Positions 6,961 to 15,397 of a stretch of 26,461 bases of DNA are shown one piece after another; position 1 is the stretch's first letter, and each line of letters opens with the position of its first letter. The notes beneath the pieces are model-generated. The model had not been told where the DNA came from and did no database searches. It was given only the letters and a program-made list of their open reading frames with translations. A program made the translations under genes and the position numbers. The DNA comes from an uncultured Oscillospiraceae bacterium (GTDB taxonomy: Bacteria; Bacillota; Clostridia; Oscillospirales; Ruminococcaceae): NCBI GenBank assembly GCA_910583935.1, contig CAJTZM010000021.1:1-26461 (forward strand). The letters are read 5' to 3'.

Positions 6961-8379
6961 ATGAAACATACTTTCGAAAAAGAATGCAGGGATTTTGGCA
7001 GATGCGACGTGTATATCATCGCGGTGAACAGCGGTGAAAATGCCGAGCAAAAATACCGGTTCGTCGGTGAGCTGCTGGAGGCGGCAGGTCCCAAGCGCTT
7101 CAGCGGCAAGGTGGGGGAGCTGCTGGAGGCAAATCTGGTGCAGGACAGAAAGCTGGTCTCTTGTATTTTTGCCGGGTTGGGTGAAAAGACAACGGCCAGA
7201 TCGGTGCAGACTGCGTTTGGCAGCGCGATGAAGGATGCGAAAAAGCACAAGCCGGAAATGGTCGGCGTTTTTGTAAACGGAGATTTTCCGGAAAAGTCGG
7301 TGGAAGCGGTGCTGCTGGCTGCCGACGGCTTTAACGCGCACAAATCCCAGGAGGACGAGGAGATCTCCTTTGTATTCTACGGCACAGAAGAAGAGCGGGT
7401 CAAAGAGGGAATTGTGCTGGGAGAAACGGTGAAAATGGCCCGCCGCCTGGTCAACGAGCCCTCCAACGTCATGACGCCCGCGCAGCTTGCCACCGAGGCG
7501 CTGCTGGCCGGCGCGGACAGCGGCTTTGACGTAAGGGTGTACGATCTGCCGGAAATTGAGCGCCTGGGCATGAAGGCCTTTTTGGAGGTAGCCCGGGGCA
7601 GCGACCGGGAGCCGAAGGTCATCGCCATGTCCTACTGCGGGGACCCGTCGAGCGACAAGCGGCTGGGACTGGTAGGCAAAGGCCTTTGCTACGACAGCGG
7701 CGGTTATTCCTTAAAGCCCTCTGCCGGCATGGAGACCATGCACACCGATATGGGCGGCGCCGGCGCGGTGATCGGGGCGATCAGCGCCATTGCCAAGATG
7801 AAGCTGAAGGTCAATGTTACGGCGGTGGTGGCGGCCTGTGAGAATATCCTTTCGGCCCACGCGTACCATCCGGGCGACATCATCGGCTCCATGGCGGGCA
7901 AGACCATCGAGATCAACAACACCGACGCGGAAGGCCGCGTGACCCTGGCCGACGCGGTGACCTTTGCCATAAAACAGCAGAAGGCCACCCATCTCATCGA
8001 TGTGGCAACGCTGACCGGCGCGGCGATTACGGCGCTGGGCAATGAGATCACGGCGGTTGTAAGCGACAGTGACGAGCTGTGGGAGAAAACCCAAAAGGCG
8101 GCGGAGCCTTCCTGCGAAAAGGTGTGGCGTCTGCCGGTGGACGAGGTGCTGGGCAAGGCGCTGGATTCCAAAATCGCCGATATGCGCAACAGCAGCGGCC
8201 GCGGGGCCGGGACCATCTGCGGCGGCATGTTCATTCAGAAGTTTACCCAGGGCCTGCCATGGCTGCATCTGGATATCGCCGGCACCAGCTACACCGACGG
8301 GACCGATATCTGTCCCTTTGGGGCCACCGGCGTTGGCGTACGGCTTTTGTATCATGTGGCCAAAAGCTGCGGGAAATAG
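6961..8379 (+). CDS. pepA: Leucyl aminopeptidase, M17 family
   Basis: This cytosolic two-metal aminopeptidase releases N-terminal residues from peptides, usually as a hexamer. The 472 residues include all recognisable metal and catalytic positions: K240 in GKG, D245 in YDSGG, D263 in HTDMGG, and the family signature NTDAEGR with D322, E324 and R326. The N-terminal domain (about 1-165) is the less conserved regulatory part. I chose the ATG at 6961, preceded by AAAGGGCGG; a further in-frame ATG at 6898 lies upstream of the predicted -10 and cannot be transcribed from it. The next gene also encodes a metal-dependent hydrolase, which suggests a shared role in peptide or acyl-amino-acid breakdown. 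Confidence 0.95.
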   Translation: MKHTFEKECRDFGRCDVYIIAVNSGENAEQKYRFVGELLEAAGPKRFSGKVGELLEANLVQDRKLVSCIFAGLGEKTTARSVQTAFGSAMKDAKKHKPEMVGVFVNGDFPEKSVEAVLLAADGFNAHKSQEDEEISFVFYGTEEERVKEGIVLGETVKMARRLVNEPSNVMTPAQLATEALLAGADSGFDVRVYDLPEIERLGMKAFLEVARGSDREPKVIAMSYCGDPSSDKRLGLVGKGLCYDSGGYSLKPSAGMETMHTDMGGAGAVIGAISAIAKMKLKVNVTAVVAACENILSAHAYHPGDIIGSMAGKTIEINNTDAEGRVTLADAVTFAIKQQKATHLIDVATLTGAAITALGNEITAVVSDSDELWEKTQKAAEPSCEKVWRLPVDEVLGKALDSKIADMRNSSGRGAGTICGGMFIQKFTQGLPWLHLDIAGTSYTDGTDICPFGATGVGVRLLYHVAKSCGK

Positions 8380-8416
8380 TTTTTTTCAGGGAACCGAACC
8401 GGTTCCCTGAAAAAAA
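8380..8416. repeat. Near-perfect palindrome with T7 and A7 ends
   Basis: Seven T (8380-8386) plus CAGGGAACCG pair with CGGTTCCCTG plus seven A (8410-8416), a stem of about 17 bp with a 3-base loop. It starts at the third base of the pepA stop codon. The orientation is the reverse of a normal terminator: the T tract is on the 5' side and the A tract on the 3' side, so both strands read the same and neither gives a U tail after the stem. It may protect the 3' end of pepA mRNA or bind a dimeric protein. Confidence 0.8.
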
Positions 8417-8471
8417 GATCGAGGGTAAGCAAAAACTAACCATATGCAGACATTTGAAAGGGGACAAAACG

Positions 8472-9425
8472 ATGAAAAAGGTTTTGAAAATCGGCGGACT
8501 GTCCGCGGCGGCAGGGGAGAAGGTCCATGGTTTTTATCAGGTGGAGGGAACCGATCTGACCATGCCAGTGACCCTGATTAACGGGACCGGCGAGGGCAAG
8601 GTGCTGCTTTTGACCGCCGGGGTGCATCCGGACGAATATCCGGGGATTGCGGCGGCCATCCAGCTGTCCGAGCAGCTGAAGCCGGAGCAGCTCGACGGCG
8701 GCATGGTCATTGTGCCCATGACCAATTACAGCGGCTTTCTGGCCAAAAAGGGCTCCAGCGTGCCGGCGGACGGGAAAAATCTCAACCGGCTGTTCCCGGG
8801 CGACCCCAACGGGACCGAGGGGGATCGGCTGGCATACGCCATCACCAGGGATTTTCACAGCGCTTGCGATTACAACATTGACCTGCATTCCGGCGGGGTG
8901 GACGAGCAGATGAAGCCGCTGATTTTCTTCTCGGTGATGGGCGGCCCCAAAATCGAGGAGGAATCCCGGCAGATGGCCCTTTCCTGCGGCGTCAGCTATA
9001 TTGTCCGCTCCACCGCCACCAATGGGGAATACAGCTCGGCGGTGCTGCAGGGCCTGCCCTCGCTGCTGCTGGAGCGCGGCGGAAACGGCTATTGGTGCCG
9101 GGAGGAAACCGACGCCGACAAGCGGGATGTTCTGGCGGTGTTAAAAACGCTGGGCATCTTCCGCGGGGAGGTGGCGCCGGCCCCAAAGCCGGTGGAAATC
9201 GCCGTGGCCAAATACTACGAGGCTGGCGACACCGGCTGCTGGTACCCTTGCTTCAGGCCGGGGGACAAGGTGAAAAAGGGCGAGCTGCTGGGGGAAATCC
9301 GCGACCATCGGGATCGGGTCCTCTCCAGCTATTACGCGGAGTTTGACGGCGTGGTGCTCTACCAGACCTCCTCTTTGTCCATCCTAAAAAACAAAGCGCT
9401 GGTGGCGTTTGGAAAGCTGGACTGA
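8472..9425 (+). CDS. Aspartoacylase/succinylglutamate desuccinylase family zinc hydrolase
   Basis: The 317-residue protein belongs to the AstE/AspA branch of the M14-like zinc hydrolases, which cleave amide bonds of N-acylated amino acids or related small molecules. The zinc site is visible as H52 and E55 in GVHPDE and H139 in DLHSG, with the general-base glutamate E201 in LLERGG. A conserved NLNR lies at 103-106. The C-terminal part (about 225-317) is a beta-rich domain with FRPGDKVKKGELLGEI, like a biotinyl/lipoyl-type hammerhead, as in several aspartoacylase-like proteins. The start ATG at 8472 has a GAAAGGGG site. It follows pepA by 92 bases across the palindrome, so it is possibly co-transcribed. 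The exact substrate cannot be read from sequence. Confidence 0.85.
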   Translation: MKKVLKIGGLSAAAGEKVHGFYQVEGTDLTMPVTLINGTGEGKVLLLTAGVHPDEYPGIAAAIQLSEQLKPEQLDGGMVIVPMTNYSGFLAKKGSSVPADGKNLNRLFPGDPNGTEGDRLAYAITRDFHSACDYNIDLHSGGVDEQMKPLIFFSVMGGPKIEEESRQMALSCGVSYIVRSTATNGEYSSAVLQGLPSLLLERGGNGYWCREETDADKRDVLAVLKTLGIFRGEVAPAPKPVEIAVAKYYEAGDTGCWYPCFRPGDKVKKGELLGEIRDHRDRVLSSYYAEFDGVVLYQTSSLSILKNKALVAFGKLD

Positions 9426-9454
9426 CGGTCTGGGCCTTCCGGGGAAGAGAAAGG

Positions 9455-9494
9455 AAAAAGGCAGGGCGGTTTTTAAACCTTCCCTGCCTTTTTT
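9455..9494 (+). terminator. Intrinsic terminator
   Basis: GGCAGGG (9460-9466) pairs with CCCTGCC (9482-9488) and is followed by six T; five A before the stem extend it. It sits 30 bases after the aspartoacylase-like gene and ends the pepA transcription unit. Confidence 0.88.
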
Positions 9495-9579
9495 GCATCA
9501 GCCGTCCGCCGTCTTTTCCGGTCAAAGGGAAAAAGCGGCGGGACGGACAGGAGGATGAAAGAAATACGGAAGTGAAAAA

Positions 9580-9889
9580 ATGGAACTGCGAAGGATTGAC
9601 AAAGCGAACCTGTGGAAAATCCTCGACCTGTCCGCCAAAGAGGAGCAGACGGACTTTGTGGCGGCCAATACCCAAAGCATTCTCGAGGCATACGCGGCCA
9701 TTGCCTCCGGGGATGTGGCACTGCCCTTTGGCATCTACCGCGACGGCCGCCCGGTGCATCTGGCGGTTTATGATCGACCGGTCCTGCCGGCGCCAGGGTC
9801 TTGGCAGAAGGGCGCTGTACCGTTCGGCAGGCTTTGCGGAAAACGGGGAGCGGTGCGGGAAAGAGATCGTAGCGGAAAAAAGGCTGTAA
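9580..9889 (+). pseudogene. Decayed GNAT acetyltransferase gene
   Basis: The first frame gives about 54 residues of a clear GNAT N-terminus (MELRRIDKANLW... to ALPFGIYRDG) and then turns to nonsense. The next frame over supplies the later family blocks: WRFMID, then RRQGLGRRAL, an RxxGxG/A acetyl-CoA loop, and then LYRSAGF and NGERCGKEIVA, the normal end of such proteins, with a stop at 9887-9889. The central strand between GIY and WRFMID and the part between the acetyl-CoA loop and LYRS are missing. At least two internal deletions, one of them frame-shifting, are needed to explain this. The 3' end faces the stop of the GT4 gene 11 bases away. Confidence 0.8.
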
Positions 9890-9900
9890 GGCGGACGGCC

Positions 9901-11091
9901 CTATTTCCTGATCATCCCCGATTTGCCCTCCATGGCCTTGCGGTACACGCTAAAGGTGTAATTGGCCAGGGCTTGTGCGCCGGACCGGCGGACCGACTCG
10001 ATTACCGAGGCCTTTAGGATGCTCAGCTGCTCCGGCGACAGATTTTTGATCCGGCGCAGCTGGGCGGCCATCTCCTCGGGAGAATCGAAGATATATCCGT
10101 TTACGCCGTTTCGCACCTGGTCGACGTTTTCGTTTAAAGCGTCGTACCGGCGCAGGACCGGCAGGCCGGTGGCCATGCCCTCCAGCATGGAGATGGAATT
10201 GGTGTCGGACAGGGAGGCGGTAATGTACACATCGCACGAGGCGTAGTAGGGCGGCATCTGATCATGAGCCACCGCGCCTGTGAAAACAACCATCGAGTCG
10301 ATGCCAAGGGCTTTGGCCTGCTGCTCCAGCTCCTGCTGCACCGGGCCGCCGCCGATGACGCAAAGCATGATTTTGTCCTTTGGCCGGATGGTTTTGGCCC
10401 AGTAATCCAGCAAAACGTCCACGCTTTTTTCGTGGCCCAGCCGCCCCACAAAGCAGGCGAGCATCACATCGTCGGGGATGTTGTACCGGCGGCGGAAGGC
10501 GGCTTTGTTTTCCGGCGAGATTTTTTCGGGGCTGAAATCGTCCAGCTCCACCGCGTTGGGGATGACGTTGACATCCTTTTTCACGCCGATCTGCTGAAAA
10601 TACTCCTGGCATTTGGGCGAGGGACCCGTAAGCTCGGTGGCGGCGTTGCCCAAAAGCCGGAAATAGTCGTGGCTGAGCTTTTTCACCGCCCGCAGCAGGT
10701 GCCGGGGTGCCACGTAATACAAATAGTCGTCGTACATGGTGTGCAGGGTATAGACCAGCGGGACATGCAGCTGCTTGGCGGCGAAGATCCCGGAAAGCCC
10801 GATGCCGAACTCGTTGTGGATATGGATGATGTCCGGCCGAAATTCCCCAATGAGCTTTAACCGCCGCCGGCTGAAGGGCGAGGCGACGCCGTAGCCGTAA
10901 AAGCGCTTGCTTTTAATGGCGGGGCAGTGGAGGATTCCCCCCTCGGTATAATGGTGGTGGGTATTGTAATCGGCGGTGACCACCAACACCTCGTGGCCCT
11001 GCTGCAAGAGCCCGTCCCGCAGGATTTTTACATGGGTGACTACCCCGTTGATGTGGGGCAGATAGGTTTCCGTGAATAACGCAATTCTCAT
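9901..11091 (-). CDS. GT4 family glycosyltransferase
   Basis: The 396-residue GT-B enzyme transfers a sugar from a nucleotide donor. It resembles the diacylglycerol glucosyltransferase and mannosyltransferase-like members of GT4. The N-terminal Rossmann half starts with MRIALFTETYLPHINGVVTH, the usual glycine loop, and has HIHNEFGIG near 90-98. The C-terminal donor half has GRLGHEKS at 216-223 with the phosphate-binding R217 and K222, and GGGP at 247-250. The EX7E motif reads D296...E304, so the first acid is Asp. The start ATG at 11091 has GGAGGAACGG upstream; the frame stays open up to 11541, but the extra part covers the promoter region and reads as non-coding. A glycolipid anchor role for a membrane polymer is plausible but not shown. 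Confidence 0.88.
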   Translation of the reverse strand: MRIALFTETYLPHINGVVTHVKILRDGLLQQGHEVLVVTADYNTHHHYTEGGILHCPAIKSKRFYGYGVASPFSRRRLKLIGEFRPDIIHIHNEFGIGLSGIFAAKQLHVPLVYTLHTMYDDYLYYVAPRHLLRAVKKLSHDYFRLLGNAATELTGPSPKCQEYFQQIGVKKDVNVIPNAVELDDFSPEKISPENKAAFRRRYNIPDDVMLACFVGRLGHEKSVDVLLDYWAKTIRPKDKIMLCVIGGGPVQQELEQQAKALGIDSMVVFTGAVAHDQMPPYYASCDVYITASLSDTNSISMLEGMATGLPVLRRYDALNENVDQVRNGVNGYIFDSPEEMAAQLRRIKNLSPEQLSILKASVIESVRRSGAQALANYTFSVYRKAMEGKSGMIRK

Positions 11092-11316
11092 AACCGTTCC
11101 TCCGTTTAAACAAAAGAAATGGAAAGCTGTTTCATATCGCCTGAACCCGGACATATTATAAACAGGACCCGGCTTTTTGGCGTTGGGAAGAAAAACGCAA
11201 AAGGAATCTCCGGCGGAAAAAGCCGCTGCGCTTCTTTTAGGGCGCAGGGCAAGGCCTTTTCCGGGCCGGCGCTTTAGGGACGGCTTGTCATAAAAAAGAC
11301 AAGCGCTTTTTCCACC

Positions 11317-11325
11317 ATTATAGCA
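11317..11325 (-). promoter_or_regulatory. Extended -10 promoter for the GT4 gene
   Basis: On the minus strand the sequence reads TGCTATAAT, a TG-N-TATAAT extended -10. The -35 position is only T-rich. Transcription from here gives a leader of about 215 bases that contains the GCTTGTC hairpin near its 5' end. Confidence 0.6.
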
Positions 11326-11411
11326 CATCCCTTTAAAATTAAAAAGAGCCAGGGAGCCAAAATCCTTCAATTTTGCCGGGTGCTCTTTGGGTTTGTTTTG
11401 CACAAAGCTTG

Positions 11412-11440
11412 TTGCAAGGCTGGCGGCTGTGGGGTATAAT
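11412..11440 (+). promoter_or_regulatory. Sigma-A promoter for the hprK operon
   Basis: TTGCAA (11412-11417) and TATAAT (11435-11440) are separated by 17 bases. It is the only strong plus-strand promoter I see before hprK, and no terminator is visible from there to the end of dnaE. Confidence 0.8.
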
Positions 11441-11621
11441 AACCATAGGTTGAAAAATTTTTTATGGCCGTCTGAACGAATTTGACCGATGATTCTGCGG
11501 CGGCGCCAGCAAAAAAACCGTCCGGCAAGCTTTGCCGGCAAAAAAGACAGCGGGCCTGCGCCTTTTGCAGGGGAAAAAACGGCGGGGGGACCTCCTTTTG
11601 CCGGAATGGGAGAATCAGAAT

Positions 11622-12578
11622 ATGGAACACGGCTACTCGGTTAAACTTTCCAAAATTGTAAAGGATTTAAATGTGGAGATGATCTATTCTCCGTTTGATC
11701 TCAACGACGTAAAGATCAGCAGCATGGATGTAAACCGGCCCGGCCTGCAGCTGGGAGGATTTTTTGAATTTTTCGACAGCTCCCGCATCCAGTTAATCGG
11801 TATGTCGGAATACGCGTATTTAAAAAAATTTGACGACGGCATTCTCATGGAAAAGCTGGATTCTTTTTTTGCGCTGAAGCCGCCGGTGGTCATTGTCTCG
11901 CGGGATCTGGAGATTTTCCCCCAAATGCTCGAATGCGCCCAAAAGTATAAGGTGCCGCTTCTGCGCACCCCCGAATCCACCTCGGGCTTTTTCTCCAGCG
12001 TAGTGGGCATTCTGGCCACCGAGCTGGCCCCCCGGGTGACCCGTCACGGCGTTTTGGTAGAGGTTTACGGCGAGGGGATTTTGCTTTTAGGCGAAAGCGG
12101 CGTGGGCAAAAGCGAGACGGCGGTGGAGCTGGTTAAGCGCGGGCACCGGCTGATTGCCGACGACGCAGTGGAGATCCGCCGGGTTTCCAACCGGACGCTG
12201 GTGGGCACCTCGCCGGAAAACATCCGCCATTTTCTGGAGCTGCGGGGGGTGGGCATTATCAACGCCCGGCGGATCTTCGGCATGGGCTCGATTAAGGAGA
12301 CCGAGAAGATCAATATGGTCATCCAGCTCGAGCCCTGGAACCCCGACCGGGTGTATGACCGGATGGGCATGGACAACGAGCAGATGGAGATTTTGGGCAT
12401 TTCGGTTCCGTCCTTAACCATCCCCATTAAGCCGGGGCGGAACCTGGCGATTATCATCGAGGTGGCGGCCATGAACAACCGCCAGAAGAAGATGGGCTAC
12501 AACGCCGCCCAGGAGCTTTTGGAAAAGCTGGGGATGATTGATCAGGGCGACGGGTCCACGGATTGGGACGCGTATTAA
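11622..12578 (+). CDS. hprK: HPr kinase/phosphorylase
   Basis: This enzyme phosphorylates Ser46 of HPr and also removes that phosphate, setting carbon catabolite repression in Firmicutes. The 318 residues have the N-terminal MurF-like domain (about 1-130) and the C-terminal kinase domain. The Walker A is GESGVGKS at 157-164, catalytic acids D180 and D181 follow in ADDAVEIRR, and the family signature LELRGVGIINARR lies near 206-218. The start ATG at 11622 follows GGGAG with about 9 bases of spacing. A longer reading from 11532 exists, but its extension is not HprK-like. It is the first gene of the run to dnaE, 19 bases before the ROK kinase gene, so the sugar-sensing kinase and a sugar kinase share a message. 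Confidence 0.96.
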   Translation: MEHGYSVKLSKIVKDLNVEMIYSPFDLNDVKISSMDVNRPGLQLGGFFEFFDSSRIQLIGMSEYAYLKKFDDGILMEKLDSFFALKPPVVIVSRDLEIFPQMLECAQKYKVPLLRTPESTSGFFSSVVGILATELAPRVTRHGVLVEVYGEGILLLGESGVGKSETAVELVKRGHRLIADDAVEIRRVSNRTLVGTSPENIRHFLELRGVGIINARRIFGMGSIKETEKINMVIQLEPWNPDRVYDRMGMDNEQMEILGISVPSLTIPIKPGRNLAIIIEVAAMNNRQKKMGYNAAQELLEKLGMIDQGDGSTDWDAY

Positions 12579-12597
12579 TCGAATAAGGAGTAAAAAG

Positions 12598-13554
12598 ATG
12601 GATTTTGTTCTGGGAATCGACCTGGGCGGCACCAACATCAAGGCCGGGGTGGTCGATGAGAATTTTCAGATTATCGGGCGGGCCAAGGCCAAAACCGGAA
12701 TCCCCCGGCCGGCGGAGGAGATTATGGACGCCATGGACCAATGCGCCAGGCAGGCGGCGGCGGATGCAGGCGTTTCGTGGGAGAAAATCAGCCGGGTCGG
12801 CATTGGGGTGCCGGGCACCATCGACGAAAAGGCCGGGGTGGTGGAATACGCCAACAATCTGCCGTTTCAAAACATCCCCATGAGGGAATATCTGCAAAAA
12901 AAGCTGCATAAGCAAATAGATATCACCAACGACGCCAACGCCGCCGCTTTAGGCGAGGTGCTGGCCGGCGCGGCCAAGGGGGCCTTAAATGCGGTGGCCG
13001 TTACGCTGGGAACCGGCGTAGGCGGCGGCATTGTGCTGGACGGCCGGCTCTACACCGGGCTGCACTACGGCGGCGGAGAGCTAGGGCATATGGGCATCCA
13101 GCTGGGCGGCAGGCTGTGCACCTGCGGCCGCCGGGGATGCTTGGAGGCGTACACCTCCGCCACCGGGCTTATCCGCAGCACAAAGGAGATGATGCAAGCG
13201 CATCCCCAGTCGCTGATGTGGAAGCTGGCGGAGCAGAACGGCGGCAAGGTCTCGGGCCGAACGGCCTTTTTGGCGGCGGGCCAGAACGACGCCGCCGGCC
13301 AGGCGGTGGTGGACGCATATATTGAGCAGCTGGGCTACGGCATTGCCAGCATCATCAATATTCTGGCACCGGAGATTCTGGTCATCGGCGGCGGCGTCAG
13401 CCACGAGGGGGAAAATCTTCTGCGGCCGCTGGTGGAATGCGTGCGGCCGCAGCTGTATGTACGCACGCCCAAAAACCAGACCCGCATCGTGCTGGCGACC
13501 TTGGGAAACGACGCAGGGCTCATCGGCGCGGCCTTTTTGCACCGCGCCCGGTAA
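12598..13554 (+). CDS. glk: ROK family glucokinase
   Basis: The 318-residue protein phosphorylates glucose or a related sugar with ATP in the cytosol. It has the phosphate loop DLGGTN (D8-N13), the catalytic aspartate D112 in NDANAAALGE, the sugar-contacting E161 in GGGELGH with H164 as zinc ligand, and the ROK zinc motif CxCGxxGCxE with C174, C176 and C181. The second ATP segment is GLGTGVGGG-like at about 137-144. The start ATG has an AAGGAG site. Sitting directly after hprK links sugar entry to HPr control. Glucose specificity is inferred from the family; an N-acetylmannosamine or fructose preference cannot be ruled out. Confidence 0.92.
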   Translation: MDFVLGIDLGGTNIKAGVVDENFQIIGRAKAKTGIPRPAEEIMDAMDQCARQAAADAGVSWEKISRVGIGVPGTIDEKAGVVEYANNLPFQNIPMREYLQKKLHKQIDITNDANAAALGEVLAGAAKGALNAVAVTLGTGVGGGIVLDGRLYTGLHYGGGELGHMGIQLGGRLCTCGRRGCLEAYTSATGLIRSTKEMMQAHPQSLMWKLAEQNGGKVSGRTAFLAAGQNDAAGQAVVDAYIEQLGYGIASIINILAPEILVIGGGVSHEGENLLRPLVECVRPQLYVRTPKNQTRIVLATLGNDAGLIGAAFLHRAR

Positions 13555-13583
13555 CCAACCTTTGGAAATGGGGGGAGCGCAGA

Positions 13584-14492
13584 ATGACCGATCTTTTGAA
13601 ATTGACCTCTTTGTGCCAGAATATGGAGTGCGAATATGTGGTAAACGCGCCGATGAGAGAGTACACCACCTTTCAAATCGGCGGACCCTGCGATTTTTTG
13701 GCCCGGCCCTATGATGAGGGGCAGATCGCCGCGCTGATTCGATTTTGCACGGCGGGCGGCATCCGCTGGCAGATCATCGGCAACGGCTCCAACCTGCTGG
13801 CGCCGGACGCGGGCATTTCCGGGGTGGTGATCCAGCTCGGACCGAATTTTTCCTATATCCGCCCGTCGGCAAGGCCTGGAGAAATCCTCTGCGCGGCCGG
13901 CGCTTCGCTGAACGCGGCGGCGGCCTTTGCCCAAAAGCAGGGCCTGAGCGGCCTGGAATTTGCGTGGGGAATCCCCGGCAATGTGGGCGGGGCGGTGTAC
14001 ATGAACGCCGGCGCCTACGGCGGCGAGATGAAGGATGTACTGGTATCCGCCGATTATGTGGACCAGATGGGGAACGCCCGGTCGATTTCGGCCGCCGAAA
14101 TGCAGCTGGGCTACCGGCACAGCGTTTTTTCCCAGCGGGACTGGTGCATTACCAAGGTAAAGCTACAGCTTCACCCCGACGATCCGGAAAAAATCCGGGA
14201 GCGGATGGAAGAGCATATGGACCAGCGCCGGGCAAAGCAGCCGCTGGAATATCCCAGCGCCGGATCGGTTTTTAAGCGGCCGGAGGGGAATTACGCCGGC
14301 GCTTTAATCGAGCAGTGCGGCTTAAAGGGCCGGCAGATCGGCGGCGCGCAGGTCAGCGAAAAGCACGCGGGCTTTATTGTGAATCGGGGCGGCGCCACCT
14401 CTCGGGACGTATCGGCCCTGATTCGGGAGATCCAAAGGACAGTGGAGGAAAAAACCGGATACCGGCTGGAGTGCGAGCTGCGCCAGCTGTAG
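13584..14492 (+). CDS. murB: UDP-N-acetylenolpyruvoylglucosamine reductase
   Basis: MurB is the FAD/NADPH enzyme that makes UDP-N-acetylmuramate for peptidoglycan. The 302 residues show the FAD-binding segment (IGNGSNLL at 65-72 and GIPGNVGGAVYMNAGAYGGE at 129-148), the substrate arginine R178 in GYRHS, the proton-donating serine S228 in PSAGSVFKRP, and the C-terminal glutamate E296 in LECEL. The pattern fits the shorter type II form of Gram-positives. The start ATG at 13584 has a GGGGGGAG site; the open frame extends upstream into the previous gene without support. It lies 29 bases after glk and 16 bases before rapZ. Confidence 0.96.
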   Translation: MTDLLKLTSLCQNMECEYVVNAPMREYTTFQIGGPCDFLARPYDEGQIAALIRFCTAGGIRWQIIGNGSNLLAPDAGISGVVIQLGPNFSYIRPSARPGEILCAAGASLNAAAAFAQKQGLSGLEFAWGIPGNVGGAVYMNAGAYGGEMKDVLVSADYVDQMGNARSISAAEMQLGYRHSVFSQRDWCITKVKLQLHPDDPEKIRERMEEHMDQRRAKQPLEYPSAGSVFKRPEGNYAGALIEQCGLKGRQIGGAQVSEKHAGFIVNRGGATSRDVSALIREIQRTVEEKTGYRLECELRQL

Positions 14493-14508
14493 AAAAGGGG
14501 GACTTTTC

Positions 14509-15372
14509 ATGCGCTTTGTGGTGGTGACCGGCATGTCCGGCGCCGGGAAATCCCAGGCGGTCAACGCCCTGGAGGACATCGGCTTTTACTGCGTAGACAA
14601 CATGCCGCCGAAGCTGCTGGTTCATTTTTTCGCGCTTCGCCAGGACCAGAAGGAGCAGTTCCCGAAAAAGATCGCCATTGTGGTCGATTCCCGCGGCGGG
14701 CGGATGTTCAGCGACCTGTTTCGGGGTCTTGCGCAGCTAAAGGAGCTGGGCTATTCCTACGATATTTTGTATCTGGACGCGCGGGACGACGTCATTGTCA
14801 CCCGCTATAAAGAGACCCGGCGCAAGCACCCGCTTTTGGACGAGGGGCACCCGAGCATGCAGGAGGCGCTGGAGCTGGAGCGGCAGCTGCTGCGCCCGGC
14901 GAGAGACCAGGCCACCTATGTGATCGATACCTCCCTTTTGGGCGCCGGTCAGCTAAAGGAGCAGGTAGCGGCCCTCTTTTTAAAGGAAAAGAAGGAGAAA
15001 ATGCTCATCACCTGCACCTCCTTTGGCTTTAAATACGGCATTCCCTTTGACGCGGATCTGGTTTTCGACGTGCGGTGTCTGCCGAATCCGTTTTATATCC
15101 CAGCGCTTAAAGCCAAGACCGGCTTGGACCCGGAGGTCCGAGACTATGTATTTTCCCATCAGGAGGCCATCCGGCTGTACCGGAAAATCCAGGAGCTTTT
15201 GGATTTGACCATCCCCTTGTACGAGCGGGAGGGAAAGCGCCAGCTGGTGGTGGCGTTCGGCTGCACGGGGGGCAAGCACCGTTCGGTTTCCTTTGCGTGG
15301 AAGGCGGCCCAGACGATGAAGGAGCAGGGGGAAAATGTTTTCCTCACCCATCGGGATATCCGCAAGGTTTAA
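14509..15372 (+). CDS. rapZ: RapZ/YvcJ family nucleotide-binding protein
   Basis: The 287-residue protein has a P-loop GMSGAGKS at 8-15, a Walker B-like YLDARDD around 84-90, and the C-terminal CTGGKHRSV block typical of the family. E. coli RapZ targets a small RNA that controls GlmS; the Gram-positive YvcJ binds and hydrolyses nucleotides, and its target is less clear. The ATG has an AAAAGGGGG site. Placement between murB and whiA is normal for Clostridia, but the yvcK gene usually found next is missing. Confidence 0.94.
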   Translation: MRFVVVTGMSGAGKSQAVNALEDIGFYCVDNMPPKLLVHFFALRQDQKEQFPKKIAIVVDSRGGRMFSDLFRGLAQLKELGYSYDILYLDARDDVIVTRYKETRRKHPLLDEGHPSMQEALELERQLLRPARDQATYVIDTSLLGAGQLKEQVAALFLKEKKEKMLITCTSFGFKYGIPFDADLVFDVRCLPNPFYIPALKAKTGLDPEVRDYVFSHQEAIRLYRKIQELLDLTIPLYEREGKRQLVVAFGCTGGKHRSVSFAWKAAQTMKEQGENVFLTHRDIRKV

Positions 15373-15397
15373 ACGCTTAAAAAAGGGGGAGGCCGCC

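Larger units (their letters stand above)
11092..11621. other. 530-base divergent regulatory region between the GT4 gene and hprK
   Basis: No gene is seen. It holds one promoter for each direction and two long leaders, about 215 bases to the GT4 start and about 175 to hprK. Small inverted repeats are present: GCTTGTC/GACAAGC (11283-11289 with 11298-11304), CTGCGC/GCGCAG (11226-11231 with 11242-11247), an interrupted AAAGAGC/GCTCTTT pair (11343-11349 with 11382-11388), and CCGGCAA/TTGCCGG with a 3-base loop (11522-11528 with 11532-11538). None matches a riboswitch that I recognise. Confidence 0.7.

Noticed and set aside
7711..8355. A 214-codon minus-strand frame opposite pepA
   Set aside because: It lies fully inside an intact M17 peptidase and has no ribosome site or recognisable motif.
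11092..11541. N-terminal extension of the GT4 reading frame to 546 codons
   Set aside because: It covers both promoters and the structured leader; real homology starts at MRIALFTETY, with a good ribosome site directly upstream.
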